DNA of 64,000 bases, from the NCBI GenBank assembly GCA_034522055.1, contig JAXHLS010000002.1:2623549-2687548 (forward strand), in the 5' to 3' direction. Shown here in pieces: positions 19,684 through 27,805 of the stretch (position 1 is its first letter; each line of letters opens with the position of its first letter). The position numbers were made by a program, and so were the translations under genes. The DNA comes from Gammaproteobacteria bacterium. Lineage in GTDB: Bacteria; Pseudomonadota; Gammaproteobacteria; JAABTG01. The notes beneath the pieces were generated by a model. That model searched no databases and was not told the DNA's origin. It saw nothing but the letters and a program-made list of their open reading frames with translations.

Positions 19684-19815
19684 ATGCGAAAGCAACGAGT
19701 TGGCGAGTCACAAAGCATCGCCATCCTAAAGGAGGCGGACGCCGGAATGAAAGTCTGGGAGCTCTGCCGCAAGCACGGGATCTCGGATGCCACGTACTAC
19801 AAAGAGAGGGAGTAA
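19684..19815 (+). pseudogene. IS3-family orfA (Tnp_1 helix-turn-helix) remnant
   Basis: A 43-codon ORF from ATG 19684 to TAA 19815. It contains ILKEADAGMKVWELCRKHGI followed by SDATYY, the nearly invariant helix-turn-helix of IS3-family OrfA proteins. The normal protein is 85-100 aa, so this one is cut off right after the HTH. No orfB is present. The truncation point coincides with the start of a hairpin repeat. It is a dead remnant. The 390 bp upstream (19291-19683) hold nothing else I recognise. Confidence 0.8.
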
Positions 19816-19960
19816 CCTGAAACGTCGTCACCAATGGCACGGCCCGGATGCCTCCTCCGCCGTCTCCGATAAGGTCCCTTCTCCCCCGGGGAGAAGGACA
19901 GGATGAGGGGATACGGCGCAAGGTCGGAGCTGCCGGCCGGGCTCCGTGGGTTGGGCAATG
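19816..19960. repeat. Dispersed hairpin repeat (REP/BIME-like), single copy
   Basis: Contains CGTCACCAATGGCACGGCCC and the hairpin CCTTCTCCCCCGGGGAGAAGG followed by ACAGGATGAGGGGA. In reverse orientation it matches the ends of the repeats at 49905-50137 and 52049-52230 (GGCCGTGCCATTGG...GTTTC). It directly abuts the truncated IS3 orfA. Confidence 0.75.
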
Positions 19961-20145
19961 TCGGTGCCGAGTGGACGCTGGCCTGTCTCGCATGGAATTT
20001 GAAACGCATGGCTGTATTGCGCCTGCAAACCGTCCGATGGGCATAAAATGCGGAAGATTTTGCTCGATTTGGGATTATTTGGCGGTGAAGCCCCAAAAAA
20101 AATGCCCCGTTATGGTGAAAATCGCGTCAGGCAGGCAACAATTGA

Positions 20146-20603
20146 TTGCCTGCCGGTGTTAAGTCCGACAGGCTGCTTTCTCGCGCTGTCTTAGGAAATA
20201 TGGATGGGATATACATGTGGAGTCAATACGCAACTCGTTTGTTATGGAAAGCTCAACAAAGTTGGGGCTTGACCATTGCAGGATCAATTGTTGTAGTCGC
20301 AGCGCTCGTTCACCTGCCTCTCCTTGCGTTCGGGTACGCGACGGGTGCGGACCACGAGGTGTATAGATGGTGGTCCACATTGTTCACAAGCCAGTTACTA
20401 GACGGTGACCTCTATCCTCGATGGATCTTTGATGCAAACGGTGAATTCGGAAGCCCGGTCTTCGTTTTTTACGGCCCTGCCTCTTTCTATTATTTGTCAA
20501 TTTTTAATGTATTGTTTGGAGTCAGCCACCATGAGAATGTCTTTGGGGCCTACAGCGTAGGTTTGGCCCTCTTTACGGCTGCAGTGCTAGGTGGGGCTTT
20601 TGT
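20146..20603 (+). pseudogene. PTPS-related membrane protein, fragment 1 of 3 (interrupted gene)
   Basis: The first about 152 codons of a polytopic protein related to the 6-pyruvoyl-tetrahydropterin-synthase-related (PTPS_related) membrane family, which are GT-C-like. A first helix is followed by the loop ATGADHEVYRWWSTLF, then DLYPRWIFDANGEFGSPVFV, diagnostic of the family. The native frame runs to base 20603 (Ala-Phe-Val), where transposon copy 1 starts; the ORF then reads into the transposon and stops at 20649. ATG 20146, 20200 and 20215 are all possible starts. Joined to fragments 2 and 3 it forms 617 codons including the stop. Confidence 0.88.
20597..20603. repeat. Target duplication of transposon copy 1, left
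   Basis: CTTTTGT, identical to 24560-24566 on the other side of copy 1. The true duplication is probably 5-6 bp with one or two chance matches, because copy 2 shows only a 6-bp match. Confidence 0.85.
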
Positions 20604-20701
20604 TGAGTGTAAGCACAGTCTTCGAGGGTACCATTTTCACTTTTCGTGAGGGTTTCCCGCCCGCGTTCATTCCTCACTGATCCTGCACGCAGGTTTCTCG
20701 A

Positions 20702-20899
20702 TCAGAACTGTGCTACGTCAGCGAATGGCAGTTCCAGCTGCTGTTCTTCGCCGACGGCACGGGCCTCTTGCAGCATCTGCACGATCTCCTCGCCATATTC
20801 ATTGATGATCTGTTCGCGCAGCTCGTCGATGAAGGTGAGCACACTATAGGCGTCTTCCGCCTGCCAGTGCGTGTACAGCCGCAAGACTTTCATACTCAT
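20702..20899 (-). CDS. Small helical protein downstream of transposon ATPase (copy 1)
   Basis: 65 aa, encoded 90 bp after the ATPase stop. The core AYSVLTFIDELREQIINEYG, followed by EEIVQML, is predicted as one or two amphipathic helices, and the tail is acidic. It is identical to the protein of copy 2 (28738-28935). The same pattern recurs in the 58-aa protein after istB (56700-56876) and, more weakly, in the 55-aa protein of element E3 (53424-53591). The position suggests an accessory or regulatory factor of the ATPase; this is inference. No named family recognised. Confidence 0.75.
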   Translation of the reverse strand: MSMKVLRLYTHWQAEDAYSVLTFIDELREQIINEYGEEIVQMLQEARAVGEEQQLELPFADVAQF

Positions 20900-20988
20900 G
20901 ATGTGGTCTCCTGGGTCGTGAGGCTGGGTTGGCCTGCGTCAGGTGCGTAAGACTGTGGACGGCCAGCGGTCGGGTTCGGCGCCAGTGC

Positions 20989-21834
20989 TCAGGCAGCGCT
21001 GCGAGCGCGCCGCGGTGATGGCTTGCGCTCGGTGTGGAAGACATCGAAGAAGAGCTTTTCATCGAGCTGGGTGAGTTCGTGGCGGCTGGCATGGGCGAGG
21101 ATTTCGGCGGCCATATTGGTCAGCACACGGTAGTTGCCCATAGCGTGATCGGCCAGCGCCTGTGCCAGCTGTTCGCTGAACAGACCGGGGTTGCCGGCGC
21201 TTGTGCAAAGATGCGCCAGGCAGGCGAGGAGATCGTCGCGTGAGGCGTGTTCAAGCGCCAGGCGGGCCCGGATGCGCGAGCCGAGCGGGAGCAGATCGTC
21301 ACGCCGGAGCAGGTCGGTCAGGCGTTGATCGCCGGCGAGGACCACGCTCAGCAAGGTGCGGGAGTCGAACTGGGACGAGGCGAGCAAGCGCAACTCATTC
21401 AGTACCACAGGCGCGATCTCCTGGGCTTCATCGATCAGCAGCACGGGGCGCATGAGTGAGGCGTCGAGAGTCGCCAGCCAGCGGGTGCGCAGCCCCTTGA
21501 AGCCCATCCAGCGATTGTGCGGCTTGAGATCGACGCCGAACAGGTCTCCCAGCTCGCGGTAGAAGTCCGCGAGGTTGGCACTCGGATGGGTCAACGCGGC
21601 GATGGTCAGGTCGGGCAGGCGCCCGAGGCGGGCGGCGAGGATGCGCAATGCGACGCTCTTGCCGGTGCCGGGCGCGCCGGTAATGAGGGCAAAGCCGCCT
21701 TCGCGGACATGGGTGTGTTCGATACGCCAGGCGAAGTCCTCCAGCGCAGGCGTTGCCATCAATGCCTCGGTGGGCAGTTCCGGCGAGAATGGATTCCACT
21801 TGAGGCCGTAGAGTGCGAGCAGGGATTTGTTCAT
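20989..21834 (-). CDS. TniB/ExeA-type AAA+ ATPase of transposon E1 (copy 1)
   Basis: 281 aa. Walker A GAPGTGKS at residues 53-60, Walker B VLLIDEAQ at 131-138 and an arginine-rich sensor region after GSRIRARLALEHASRDDLLACL. It belongs to the ExeA/TniB/TnsC-like group of transposition regulators, which bind ATP and target DNA and recruit the transposase. Its ATG overlaps the transposase stop (ATGA), showing translational coupling. It appears identical or nearly identical to the copy 2 protein. Confidence 0.9.
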   Translation of the reverse strand: MNKSLLALYGLKWNPFSPELPTEALMATPALEDFAWRIEHTHVREGGFALITGAPGTGKSVALRILAARLGRLPDLTIAALTHPSANLADFYRELGDLFGVDLKPHNRWMGFKGLRTRWLATLDASLMRPVLLIDEAQEIAPVVLNELRLLASSQFDSRTLLSVVLAGDQRLTDLLRRDDLLPLGSRIRARLALEHASRDDLLACLAHLCTSAGNPGLFSEQLAQALADHAMGNYRVLTNMAAEILAHASRHELTQLDEKLFFDVFHTERKPSPRRARSAA

Positions 21835-23309
21835 GGGTCAGTATCCTCGGGATCGAAGGGCAGATAGGCCGGCGGTATGCCGGTGGCGGCATACTCGGCC
21901 AGGAGTTGGTCAAGCAACGGCGCCATACCGGCGCACGTGTTAGCGTTAACCGGCAGGGCATCGACCGACGTGCTGTCATCCACCGGCGCGAGGGCCCGTC
22001 GTCCATGCTCGGCATTACGCTGCTTGTCGAGTGGATAGAGCACGGCGACGGGTTGTTCGGTGTGGGGATCGAGTAGATCAATACTCGCAAGATCCCAGCG
22101 TGCGTAGCGCAGCTTTAGCCGGTGGAGGTGGCGGAACCGGGAGGGCACCTCGAAGCGGGTGCCCAGTACGGTGCAGGTGCCATCGGATCGACGCTGGACA
22201 CGCGTGGTCTGTGCGCGGAAGCTGCGGCGTAGCATCTCGGCATCGGGGCACTCGCGGGCAACGTCGGGGCCCTGCCGATAGCGCTCAATGGGCGCGCAGC
22301 CGAGCTCGTGGTGGCGGCGACGCTGATACTCGCCCTCGACCCAGGCGAGTGTTGCGCGGTTGAGACTCTCCAGTGTCAGCTGCTCGACGCCCTCGAGCAT
22401 GGCGAGCAGGCGACCCTCAACGACCGACCACCAGTTCTCCTGCTTGGCATTCTGGTAGGCCGAGTACGGTAATGTCGTCTCATGCACGATACCCAGGCGC
22501 GCCAGGCCCTCGGTGACTTCGGTCGCGGTCTCGGCACTGCCGTTGTCGGTCAGCAGGGCACGGGGCAGGCCGCGCTTCTGCAGCGCCTGCGACAGGCCGT
22601 GCACGAAGCGTTCGGCGTCCTCGGTGAGGTACCACTGGGCGTGACAACAGATCCTTGAGCAGTCATCGAGAATGCCGAGCATCTGTACCGTCTGCCAGCG
22701 CCCGCGCGCATCGACGACGCGGCGCGAGCCGACGTGGAAGTCGGCGTGCCATAACGCATTGACGTGGGCGAGTTCATAGCTGCGCACCTCGCGCGTGGCC
22801 AGGTGGCGCTCGGCGGCTTCAGCACCGGGGGTATCGCGCCGCACGCGCCCGGTGCGCTTGCGCATGCCGTTCGCCTGTAGATACCGCCGAACGGTGGCGT
22901 ACGAGGGCATCGCGCCAAGAGACGGATCCTTGGCAGCCAGAACCGCAAGGTTATCGACATGCAGCTGCACGCTCCAGCCCGAATGCGCTTGGTAGAGCGC
23001 ATGCAGCTCGGTGCGCAGCAGGTCACTCAGGCGGCGGTGACGTCCCGCATCGGCGCGTCGGCGTGAACGCAGCGCACGGACTGGGTCAGCGCCGGCACGA
23101 AGCGCCAGGTAGTACCAGCGCTCTATGGTGGAGAACCCGAAGCGTACCGCCTCGCCAGTGACCGGATGACGCCAGGTCCTGGCGGCCAGCGCCGTAATGG
23201 CTGTGTGCAGCTCACCGCTCTCTGGCGGTGCCGCCAATAGCGAACCGATCACGGCGAAGCGCAGCCGTGCCCAGCGTTCGTGCACGCTCAATCTGTTGTC
23301 GTCGCCCAT
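21831..23309 (-). CDS. DDE transposase (rve/TniA-like) of transposon E1 (copy 1)
   Basis: 492 aa. An N-terminal winged-HTH DNA-binding region (residues about 10-165) precedes an RNase-H-fold catalytic domain with Asp190 (WHADFHVG), Asp255 (LLTDNGS) and Glu291 (QENWW), i.e. a D-D(35)-E arrangement. A beta-barrel-like C-terminal region follows. The length and the partner ATPase fit TniA/TnsB/MuA-type enzymes that leave short 5-6 bp target duplications, as seen here. Only a few residues differ from copy 2 (for example near the C-terminus, DDSTSVDALPVNANT versus NDDAPVDALPASANT). Confidence 0.92.
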   Translation of the reverse strand: MGDDNRLSVHERWARLRFAVIGSLLAAPPESGELHTAITALAARTWRHPVTGEAVRFGFSTIERWYYLALRAGADPVRALRSRRRADAGRHRRLSDLLRTELHALYQAHSGWSVQLHVDNLAVLAAKDPSLGAMPSYATVRRYLQANGMRKRTGRVRRDTPGAEAAERHLATREVRSYELAHVNALWHADFHVGSRRVVDARGRWQTVQMLGILDDCSRICCHAQWYLTEDAERFVHGLSQALQKRGLPRALLTDNGSAETATEVTEGLARLGIVHETTLPYSAYQNAKQENWWSVVEGRLLAMLEGVEQLTLESLNRATLAWVEGEYQRRRHHELGCAPIERYRQGPDVARECPDAEMLRRSFRAQTTRVQRRSDGTCTVLGTRFEVPSRFRHLHRLKLRYARWDLASIDLLDPHTEQPVAVLYPLDKQRNAEHGRRALAPVDDSTSVDALPVNANTCAGMAPLLDQLLAEYAATGIPPAYLPFDPEDTDP

Positions 23310-23401
23310 CGGTGCATCGCCTCGTCATCGGTCCGTCTTGTGAGGCTAAGCGCCTTGGCACAGGTTGTGGAAGGTGCAACTTCTGCGGGTGCGCGATCCC
23401 C

Positions 23402-23964
23402 TCAGCCAACGTGCCCGGCGGCGACGGACAGCGGCGCGAGAAATGCCAACACCTCGGCCATCCTGCGCAGCGGATCCGGTTCCTCGAAGCGTGCAAGCAG
23501 GGCACCCGGCAGTTGCTGGTCCTCAAGCGGCGGCAGGAAGCGCGCCCGCGCTGCATGCCACCAGGGCGAGCGCACCAGGGACTCACGCCACCAGCGGCAC
23601 CAGCGCCGCAGCGTACGCCGGTCTACCCCAACAGCGCCTGCAGCTCGCGAATCCGCGCAGCGGTGAGTGTGCGTACGCAGGCCAGTACCAGCACAGCGCC
23701 GGTGTATACCCGGCGTCCGAGGAAACGCACCGAAGGCGGTGTCACCCGCTGGCGGCAACGGGCGCAGCACAAGCTCAGGCGACGGGTGTGCAATGCATCG
23801 GTAAGGCCCGGTGGAATCCCGCGTGGCTTGCGCTGATAGGTGGCACTGTGCAGGACGCCGGCACACTGAGGGCAGCCTGCGCGTCGTGCCCGCTCACACA
23901 AATCGCGGTCAAGCAGAAGCAAGTGGTCGTACAATCGTGGATCGGCAAACAGTTCATCGCCCAT
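23402..23964 (-). pseudogene. Zinc-ribbon/HTH protein of transposon E1, frameshifted (copy 1)
   Basis: Same gene as 25670-26233 in copy 2. In copy 1 a run of five G is reduced to four after the codons for ELQALLG, which creates an immediate TAG stop at 23623. The remaining codons (VDRRTLRRWCRWW...) continue in another frame to 23402. The product would lose the HTH (RTLRRWCRWWRESL) but keep the CPQC...CCARC zinc ribbon. If the protein is needed for transposition, copy 1 would depend on copy 2. A programmed slip at the G run is possible but not supported by copy 2. Confidence 0.85.
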
Positions 23965-24014
23965 GGCGCGCTCTCCGAGATTGGGGCCAGACCATTGTCG
24001 ATGAGGAGACAGCG

Positions 24015-24470
24015 ATGGCAAAGATAGGAAGAAATCAGCCCTGCCCTTGCGGCAGTGGCAAGAAATACAAGCGCTGCTGCTGGGAGCAGGACCGCAGCAT
24101 CCCACCCACCACCACACCGGCGACATCAGATCACAGTGACCTGCTCACCCTGCAACACGATGACCTCTTCGACGACATGGAACTCGACCGGTTATCCAAC
24201 AGCGTTATCACCCTTGTCAATGCGGGAAGGCTCGATGAGGCGGATGCCGTGTGCGAGCAATTGCGCACCGAATACCCTGAAGTGCACGACTGGCTCATGC
24301 GAAAAGCCATGGTCTGCGAGGCACGCGGCGAGACCGATCTGGCCATCGAGTATTGCCAGCGCACCATCGACTGGATGGATGCGCATCCAGAGGACTTCGA
24401 CCCTGAGAGCCGAGAGCCGTTCTATGCGGACATTGAGCGTCTGAAAAACGCTAGCAAGGATACGAACTGA
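24015..24470 (+). CDS. SEC-C motif protein, transposon cargo (copy 1)
   Basis: 151 aa from ATG 24015. The N-terminus [20 protein letters not shown] followed by CCW is a SEC-C zinc motif (C-x-C...C-C). The rest is helical with TPR-like features ([40 protein letters not shown]). It is divergent from the zinc-ribbon/HTH gene with 50 bp between the starts. SEC-C motifs occur in SecA tails and in many small accessory proteins; a role in transposition or as a passenger cannot be told apart. It is preserved intact in both copies. Confidence 0.82.
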   Translation: MAKIGRNQPCPCGSGKKYKRCCWEQDRSIPPTTTPATSDHSDLLTLQHDDLFDDMELDRLSNSVITLVNAGRLDEADAVCEQLRTEYPEVHDWLMRKAMVCEARGETDLAIEYCQRTIDWMDAHPEDFDPESREPFYADIERLKNASKDTN

Positions 24471-24559
24471 GCGGTTTACATGAGGGGCTGAGAACCTGAA
24501 CCCTCAGCGAATGTGATTAAAGTACGCGGCAAAAACATCATGCAGTATGTTTAGACTCA

Positions 24560-24566
24560 CTTTTGT
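24560..24566. repeat. Target duplication of transposon copy 1, right
   Basis: CTTTTGT, matching 20597-20603. The native gene frame resumes at 24567. Confidence 0.85.
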
Positions 24567-25074
24567 CTACTGGTGGTTGATCCAACTGACGAGCCGCCTC
24601 GCAGCCTTGTTGGGCGTCATTTTGTGGTTCTTGCTGCCGTACAAGTTGCTCTTGCTTCTATACGGTCTGTATGCGTTTCCGCCGCTAATGGCACTCACGG
24701 TTTTTCCATTGGCGATGATGTTCATTACGAGCCAAAATAAGCCAGACCGGCTATTCGTCGCAGGTCTAGGTTTATGTCTCAGTCTTATTATTCTGACTCA
24801 CATTCTCTCTTTCCTGTCGTTCGGATTTGTTTTGGGAGTTTTCTTTGTCCTTCGCGCGGCGATAGAGCGTGAGGCGCGCCCGTTAATTGCGTTTAGCCTG
24901 GCTCTGATTGTGGCCCTGTCGATCTCCAGCTTTTACTGGGTGCCTGCCGTGTTGCAGAAGGCTTTCGTAGAGTCCTCGGCATTTACCGATACTGAGAGTT
25001 TCCAGTATGCGCAGAATTTTCTGGGGGTTAATCGCGTGCACCACGAAACAGTATTCTCTACGGGGGGGACACTG
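24567..25074 (+). pseudogene. PTPS-related membrane protein, fragment 2 of 3
   Basis: About 169 codons between the two transposon copies. After removing copy 1, GCT TTT GT + C TAC TGG reads Ala-Phe-Val-Tyr-Trp in frame. The segment encodes several hydrophobic helices (ALLGVILWFLLPYKLLLLLY, MALTVFPLAMMF, SLIILTHILSFLSFGFVLGV) and the WVPAVLQKAFVESS element typical of the family. It ends at ...GGT-Leu (codon 322 of the rebuilt gene), exactly at a codon boundary, where copy 2 begins. Without a start of its own it is unlikely to be expressed. Confidence 0.88.
25069..25074. repeat. Target duplication of transposon copy 2, left
   Basis: ACACTG, identical to 29034-29039 on the other side of copy 2. 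Confidence 0.85.
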
Positions 25075-25163
25075 TGAGTCTAAACATACTGCATGATGTT
25101 TTTGCCGCGTACTTTAATCACATTCGCTGAGGGTTCAGGTTCTCAGCCCCTCATGTAAACCGC

Positions 25164-25619
25164 TCAGTTCGTATCCTTGCTAGCGTTTTTCAGACGCTCA
25201 ATGTCCGCATAGAACGGCTCTCGGCTCTCAGGGTCGAAGTCCTCTGGATGCGCATCCATCCAGTCGATGGTGCGCTGGCAATACTCGATGGCCAGATCGG
25301 TCTCGCCGCGTGCCTCGCAGACCATGGCTTTTCGCATGAGCCAGTCGTGCACTTCAGGGTATTCGGTGCGCAATTGCTCGCACACGGCATCCGCCTCATC
25401 GAGCCTTCCCGCATTGACAAGGGTGATAACGCTGTTGGATAACCGGTCGAGTTCCATGTCGTCGAAGAGGTCATCGTGTTGCAGGGTGAGCAGGTCACTG
25501 TGATCTGATGTCGCCGGTGTGGTGGTGGGTGGGATGCTGCAGTCCTGCTCCCAGCAGCAGCGCTTGTATTTCTTGCCACTGCCGCAAGGGCAGGGCTGAT
25601 TTCTTCCTATCTTTGCCAT
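25164..25619 (-). CDS. SEC-C motif protein, transposon cargo (copy 2)
   Basis: 151 aa, same as the copy 1 protein apart from an Arg-to-Cys type change after WEQD. The SEC-C cysteine cluster ([15 protein letters not shown]) lies at the N-terminus and a TPR-like helical region follows. The true start is ATG 25619; the open frame runs further upstream but overlaps the divergent zinc-ribbon gene. About 90 bp separate its stop from the transposon end, room for a transposase-binding site. Confidence 0.82.
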   Translation of the reverse strand: MAKIGRNQPCPCGSGKKYKRCCWEQDCSIPPTTTPATSDHSDLLTLQHDDLFDDMELDRLSNSVITLVNAGRLDEADAVCEQLRTEYPEVHDWLMRKAMVCEARGETDLAIEYCQRTIDWMDAHPEDFDPESREPFYADIERLKNASKDTN

Positions 25620-25669
25620 CGCTGTCTCCTCATCGACAATGGTCTGGCCCCAATCTCGGAGAGCGCGCC

Positions 25670-26233
25670 ATGGGCGATGAACTGTTTGCCGATCCACGAT
25701 TGTACGACTACTTGCTTCTGCTTGACCGCGATTTGTGTGAGCGGGCACGAGGCGCGGGCTGCCCTCAGTGTGCCGGCGTCCTGCACAGTGCCACCTATCA
25801 GCGCAAGCCACGCGGGATTCCACCGGGCCTTACCGATGCATTGCACACCCGTCGCCTGAGCTTGTGCTGCGCCCGTTGCCGCCAGCGGGTGACACCACCT
25901 TCGGTGCGTTTCCTCGGACGCCGGGTATACACCGGCGCTGTGCTGGTACTGGCCTGCGTACGCACACTCACCGCTGCGCGGATTCGCGAGCTGCAGGCGC
26001 TGTTGGGGGTAGACCGGCGTACGCTGCGGCGCTGGTGCCGTTGGTGGCGTGAGTCCCTGGTGCGCTCGCCCTGGTGGCGTGCAGCGCGGGCGCGCTTCCT
26101 GCCGCTGCTTGAGGACCAGCAACTGCCGGGTGCTTTGCTTGCGCGCTTCGAGGAACCGGATCCGCTGCGCAGGATGGCCGAGGTGTTGGCATTTCTCGCG
26201 CCGCTGTCCGTCGCCGCCGGGCACGTTGGCTGA
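25670..26233 (+). CDS. Zinc-ribbon/HTH protein of transposon E1 (copy 2, intact)
   Basis: 187 aa. The first half has a zinc ribbon with CPQC (about residues 26-29) and CCARCRQRV (about 61-69). The second half carries an HTH: LTAARIRELQALLGVDRRTL then RRWCRWWRESL, as in transposase N-termini and insertion-element regulators. An aromatic/Arg-rich linker and an acidic C-terminus follow. It is the first gene of the four-gene transposition operon, 93 bp before the transposase. A similar zinc-ribbon protein occupies the same place in element E3 (55799-56371). Its role could be target or end recognition, comparable in position to the TnsD/TniQ function; this is inference and no sequence match to TniQ is claimed. 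Confidence 0.78.
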   Translation: MGDELFADPRLYDYLLLLDRDLCERARGAGCPQCAGVLHSATYQRKPRGIPPGLTDALHTRRLSLCCARCRQRVTPPSVRFLGRRVYTGAVLVLACVRTLTAARIRELQALLGVDRRTLRRWCRWWRESLVRSPWWRAARARFLPLLEDQQLPGALLARFEEPDPLRRMAEVLAFLAPLSVAAGHVG

Positions 26234-26326
26234 GGGGGGTCGCGCACCCGCAGAAGTTGCACCTTCCACAACCTGTGCCAAGGCGCTTAGCCTCACAAGA
26301 CGGACCGATGACGAGGCGATGCACCG

Positions 26327-27805
26327 ATGGGCGACGACAACAGATTGAGCGCGCACGAACGCTGGGCACGGCTGCGCTTCGCCGTGATCGGTTCGCTATT
26401 GGCGGCACCGCCAGAGAGCGGTGAGCTGCACACAGCCATTACGGCGCTGGCCGCCAGGACCTGGCGTCATCCGGTCACTGGCGAGGCGGTACGCTTCGGG
26501 TTCTCCACCATAGAGCGCTGGTACTACCTGGCGCTTCGTGCCGGCGCTGACCCAGTCCGTGCGCTGCGTTCACGCCGACGCGCCGATGCGGGACGTCACC
26601 GCCGCCTGAGTGACCTGCTGCGCACCGAGCTGCATGCGCTCTACCAAGCGCATTCGGGCTGGAGCGTGCAGCTGCATGTCGATAACCTTGCAGTTCTGGC
26701 TGCCAAGGATCCGTCTCTTGGCGCGATGCCCTCGTATGCCACCGTGCGGCGGTATCTACAGGCGAACGGCATGCGCAAGCGCACCGGGCGCGTGCGGCGC
26801 GATACCCCCGGTGCTGAAGCCGCCGAGCGCCACCTGGCCACGCGCGAGGTGCGCAGCTATGAACTCGCCCACGTCAATGCGTTATGGCACGCCGACTTCC
26901 ACGTCGGCTCGCGCCGCGTCGTCGATGCGCGCGGGCGCTGGCAGACGGTACAGATGCTCGGCATTCTCGATGACTGCTCAAGGATCTGTTGTCACGCCCA
27001 GTGGTACCTCACCGAGGACGCCGAGCGCTTCGTGCACGGCCTGTCGCAGGCGCTGCAGAAGCGCGGCCTGCCCCGTGCCCTGCTGACCGACAACGGCAGT
27101 GCCGAGACCGCGACCGAGGTCACCGAGGGCCTGGCGCGCCTGGGTATCGTGCATGAGACGACATTACCGTACTCGGCCTACCAGAATGCCAAGCAGGAGA
27201 ACTGGTGGTCGGTCGTTGAGGGTCGCCTGCTCGCCATGCTCGAGGGTGTCGAGCAGCTGACACTGGAGAGTCTCAACCGCGCAACACTCGCCTGGGTCGA
27301 GGGCGAGTATCAGCATCGCCGCCACCACGAGCTCGGCTGCGCGCCCATTGAGCGCTATCGGCAGGGCCCTGACGTTGCCCGCGAGTGCCCCGATGCCGAG
27401 ATGCTGCGCCGCAGCTTCCGCGCACAGACCACGCGTGTCCAGCGTCGCTCCGATGGCACCTGCACCGTACTGGGCACCCGCTTCGAGGTGCCCTCCCGGT
27501 TCCGTCACCTCCACCGGTTGCAGCTGCGCTACGCACGCTGGGATCTTGCGAGTATTGATCTGCTCGATCCCCACACCGAACAGCCCGTCGCCGTGCTCTA
27601 TCCACTCGACAAGCAGCGCAATGCCGAGCGCGGACGGCGTGCACTAGCACCGGTGAACGACGACGCGCCCGTCGATGCCCTGCCGGCCAGCGCCAACACG
27701 CGCGCCGGCATGGCCCCGTTACTCGACAAACTCATGGCCGAGTATGCCGCCACCGGCATACCGCCGGCCTATCTGCCCTTTGATCCCGAGGATACTGACC
27801 CATGA
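26327..27805 (+). CDS. DDE transposase (rve/TniA-like) of transposon E1 (copy 2)
   Basis: 492 aa with the catalytic triad Asp190, Asp255 and Glu291, an N-terminal DNA-binding region and a beta-barrel-like C-terminal region, as in copy 1. Its stop overlaps the ATPase start (ATGA). The C-terminal tail (TGIPPAYLPFDPEDTDP) is a good candidate for the ATPase-contact peptide by analogy with TnsB/MuB-type systems; that is inference. Confidence 0.92.
   Translation: MGDDNRLSAHERWARLRFAVIGSLLAAPPESGELHTAITALAARTWRHPVTGEAVRFGFSTIERWYYLALRAGADPVRALRSRRRADAGRHRRLSDLLRTELHALYQAHSGWSVQLHVDNLAVLAAKDPSLGAMPSYATVRRYLQANGMRKRTGRVRRDTPGAEAAERHLATREVRSYELAHVNALWHADFHVGSRRVVDARGRWQTVQMLGILDDCSRICCHAQWYLTEDAERFVHGLSQALQKRGLPRALLTDNGSAETATEVTEGLARLGIVHETTLPYSAYQNAKQENWWSVVEGRLLAMLEGVEQLTLESLNRATLAWVEGEYQHRRHHELGCAPIERYRQGPDVARECPDAEMLRRSFRAQTTRVQRRSDGTCTVLGTRFEVPSRFRHLHRLQLRYARWDLASIDLLDPHTEQPVAVLYPLDKQRNAERGRRALAPVNDDAPVDALPASANTRAGMAPLLDKLMAEYAATGIPPAYLPFDPEDTDP

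Larger units (their letters stand above)
20604..24559 (-). mobile_element. Transposon E1 copy 1 (DDE + AAA+ ATPase type), 3956 bp
   Basis: The boundaries come from comparison with the inverted copy 25075-29033 and from the target duplication. The ends are imperfect inverted repeats: TGAGTGTAAGCA at the left and TGAGTCTAAACA (read inward) at the right. A second shared motif lies inside both ends, about 35-45 bp in: CAC(A/T)TT...CG(C)TGAGGGTT. Contents in transcription order from the right are a divergent SEC-C cargo gene, then on the minus strand a zinc-ribbon/HTH gene (frameshifted), DDE transposase, AAA+ ATPase and a 65-aa gene. The plan resembles Tn5053/Tn7-like tniA-tniB modules, but no TniQ or resolvase gene is present. 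Confidence 0.9.

Noticed and set aside
23620-23640. Programmed frameshift at the G run of the E1 zinc-ribbon gene
   Set aside because: Copy 2 encodes the full protein in one frame without a shift, so the short run in copy 1 is more simply a deletion.
23811-24470. 219-codon version of the SEC-C ORF
   Set aside because: The upstream part overlaps the divergent zinc-ribbon gene; the SEC-C motif starts right after ATG 24015, so the 151-aa form is preferred.
25508-25669. Upstream extension of the copy 2 zinc-ribbon gene
   Set aside because: This part is antisense to the SEC-C gene and low in complexity; ATG 25670 gives a natural start.
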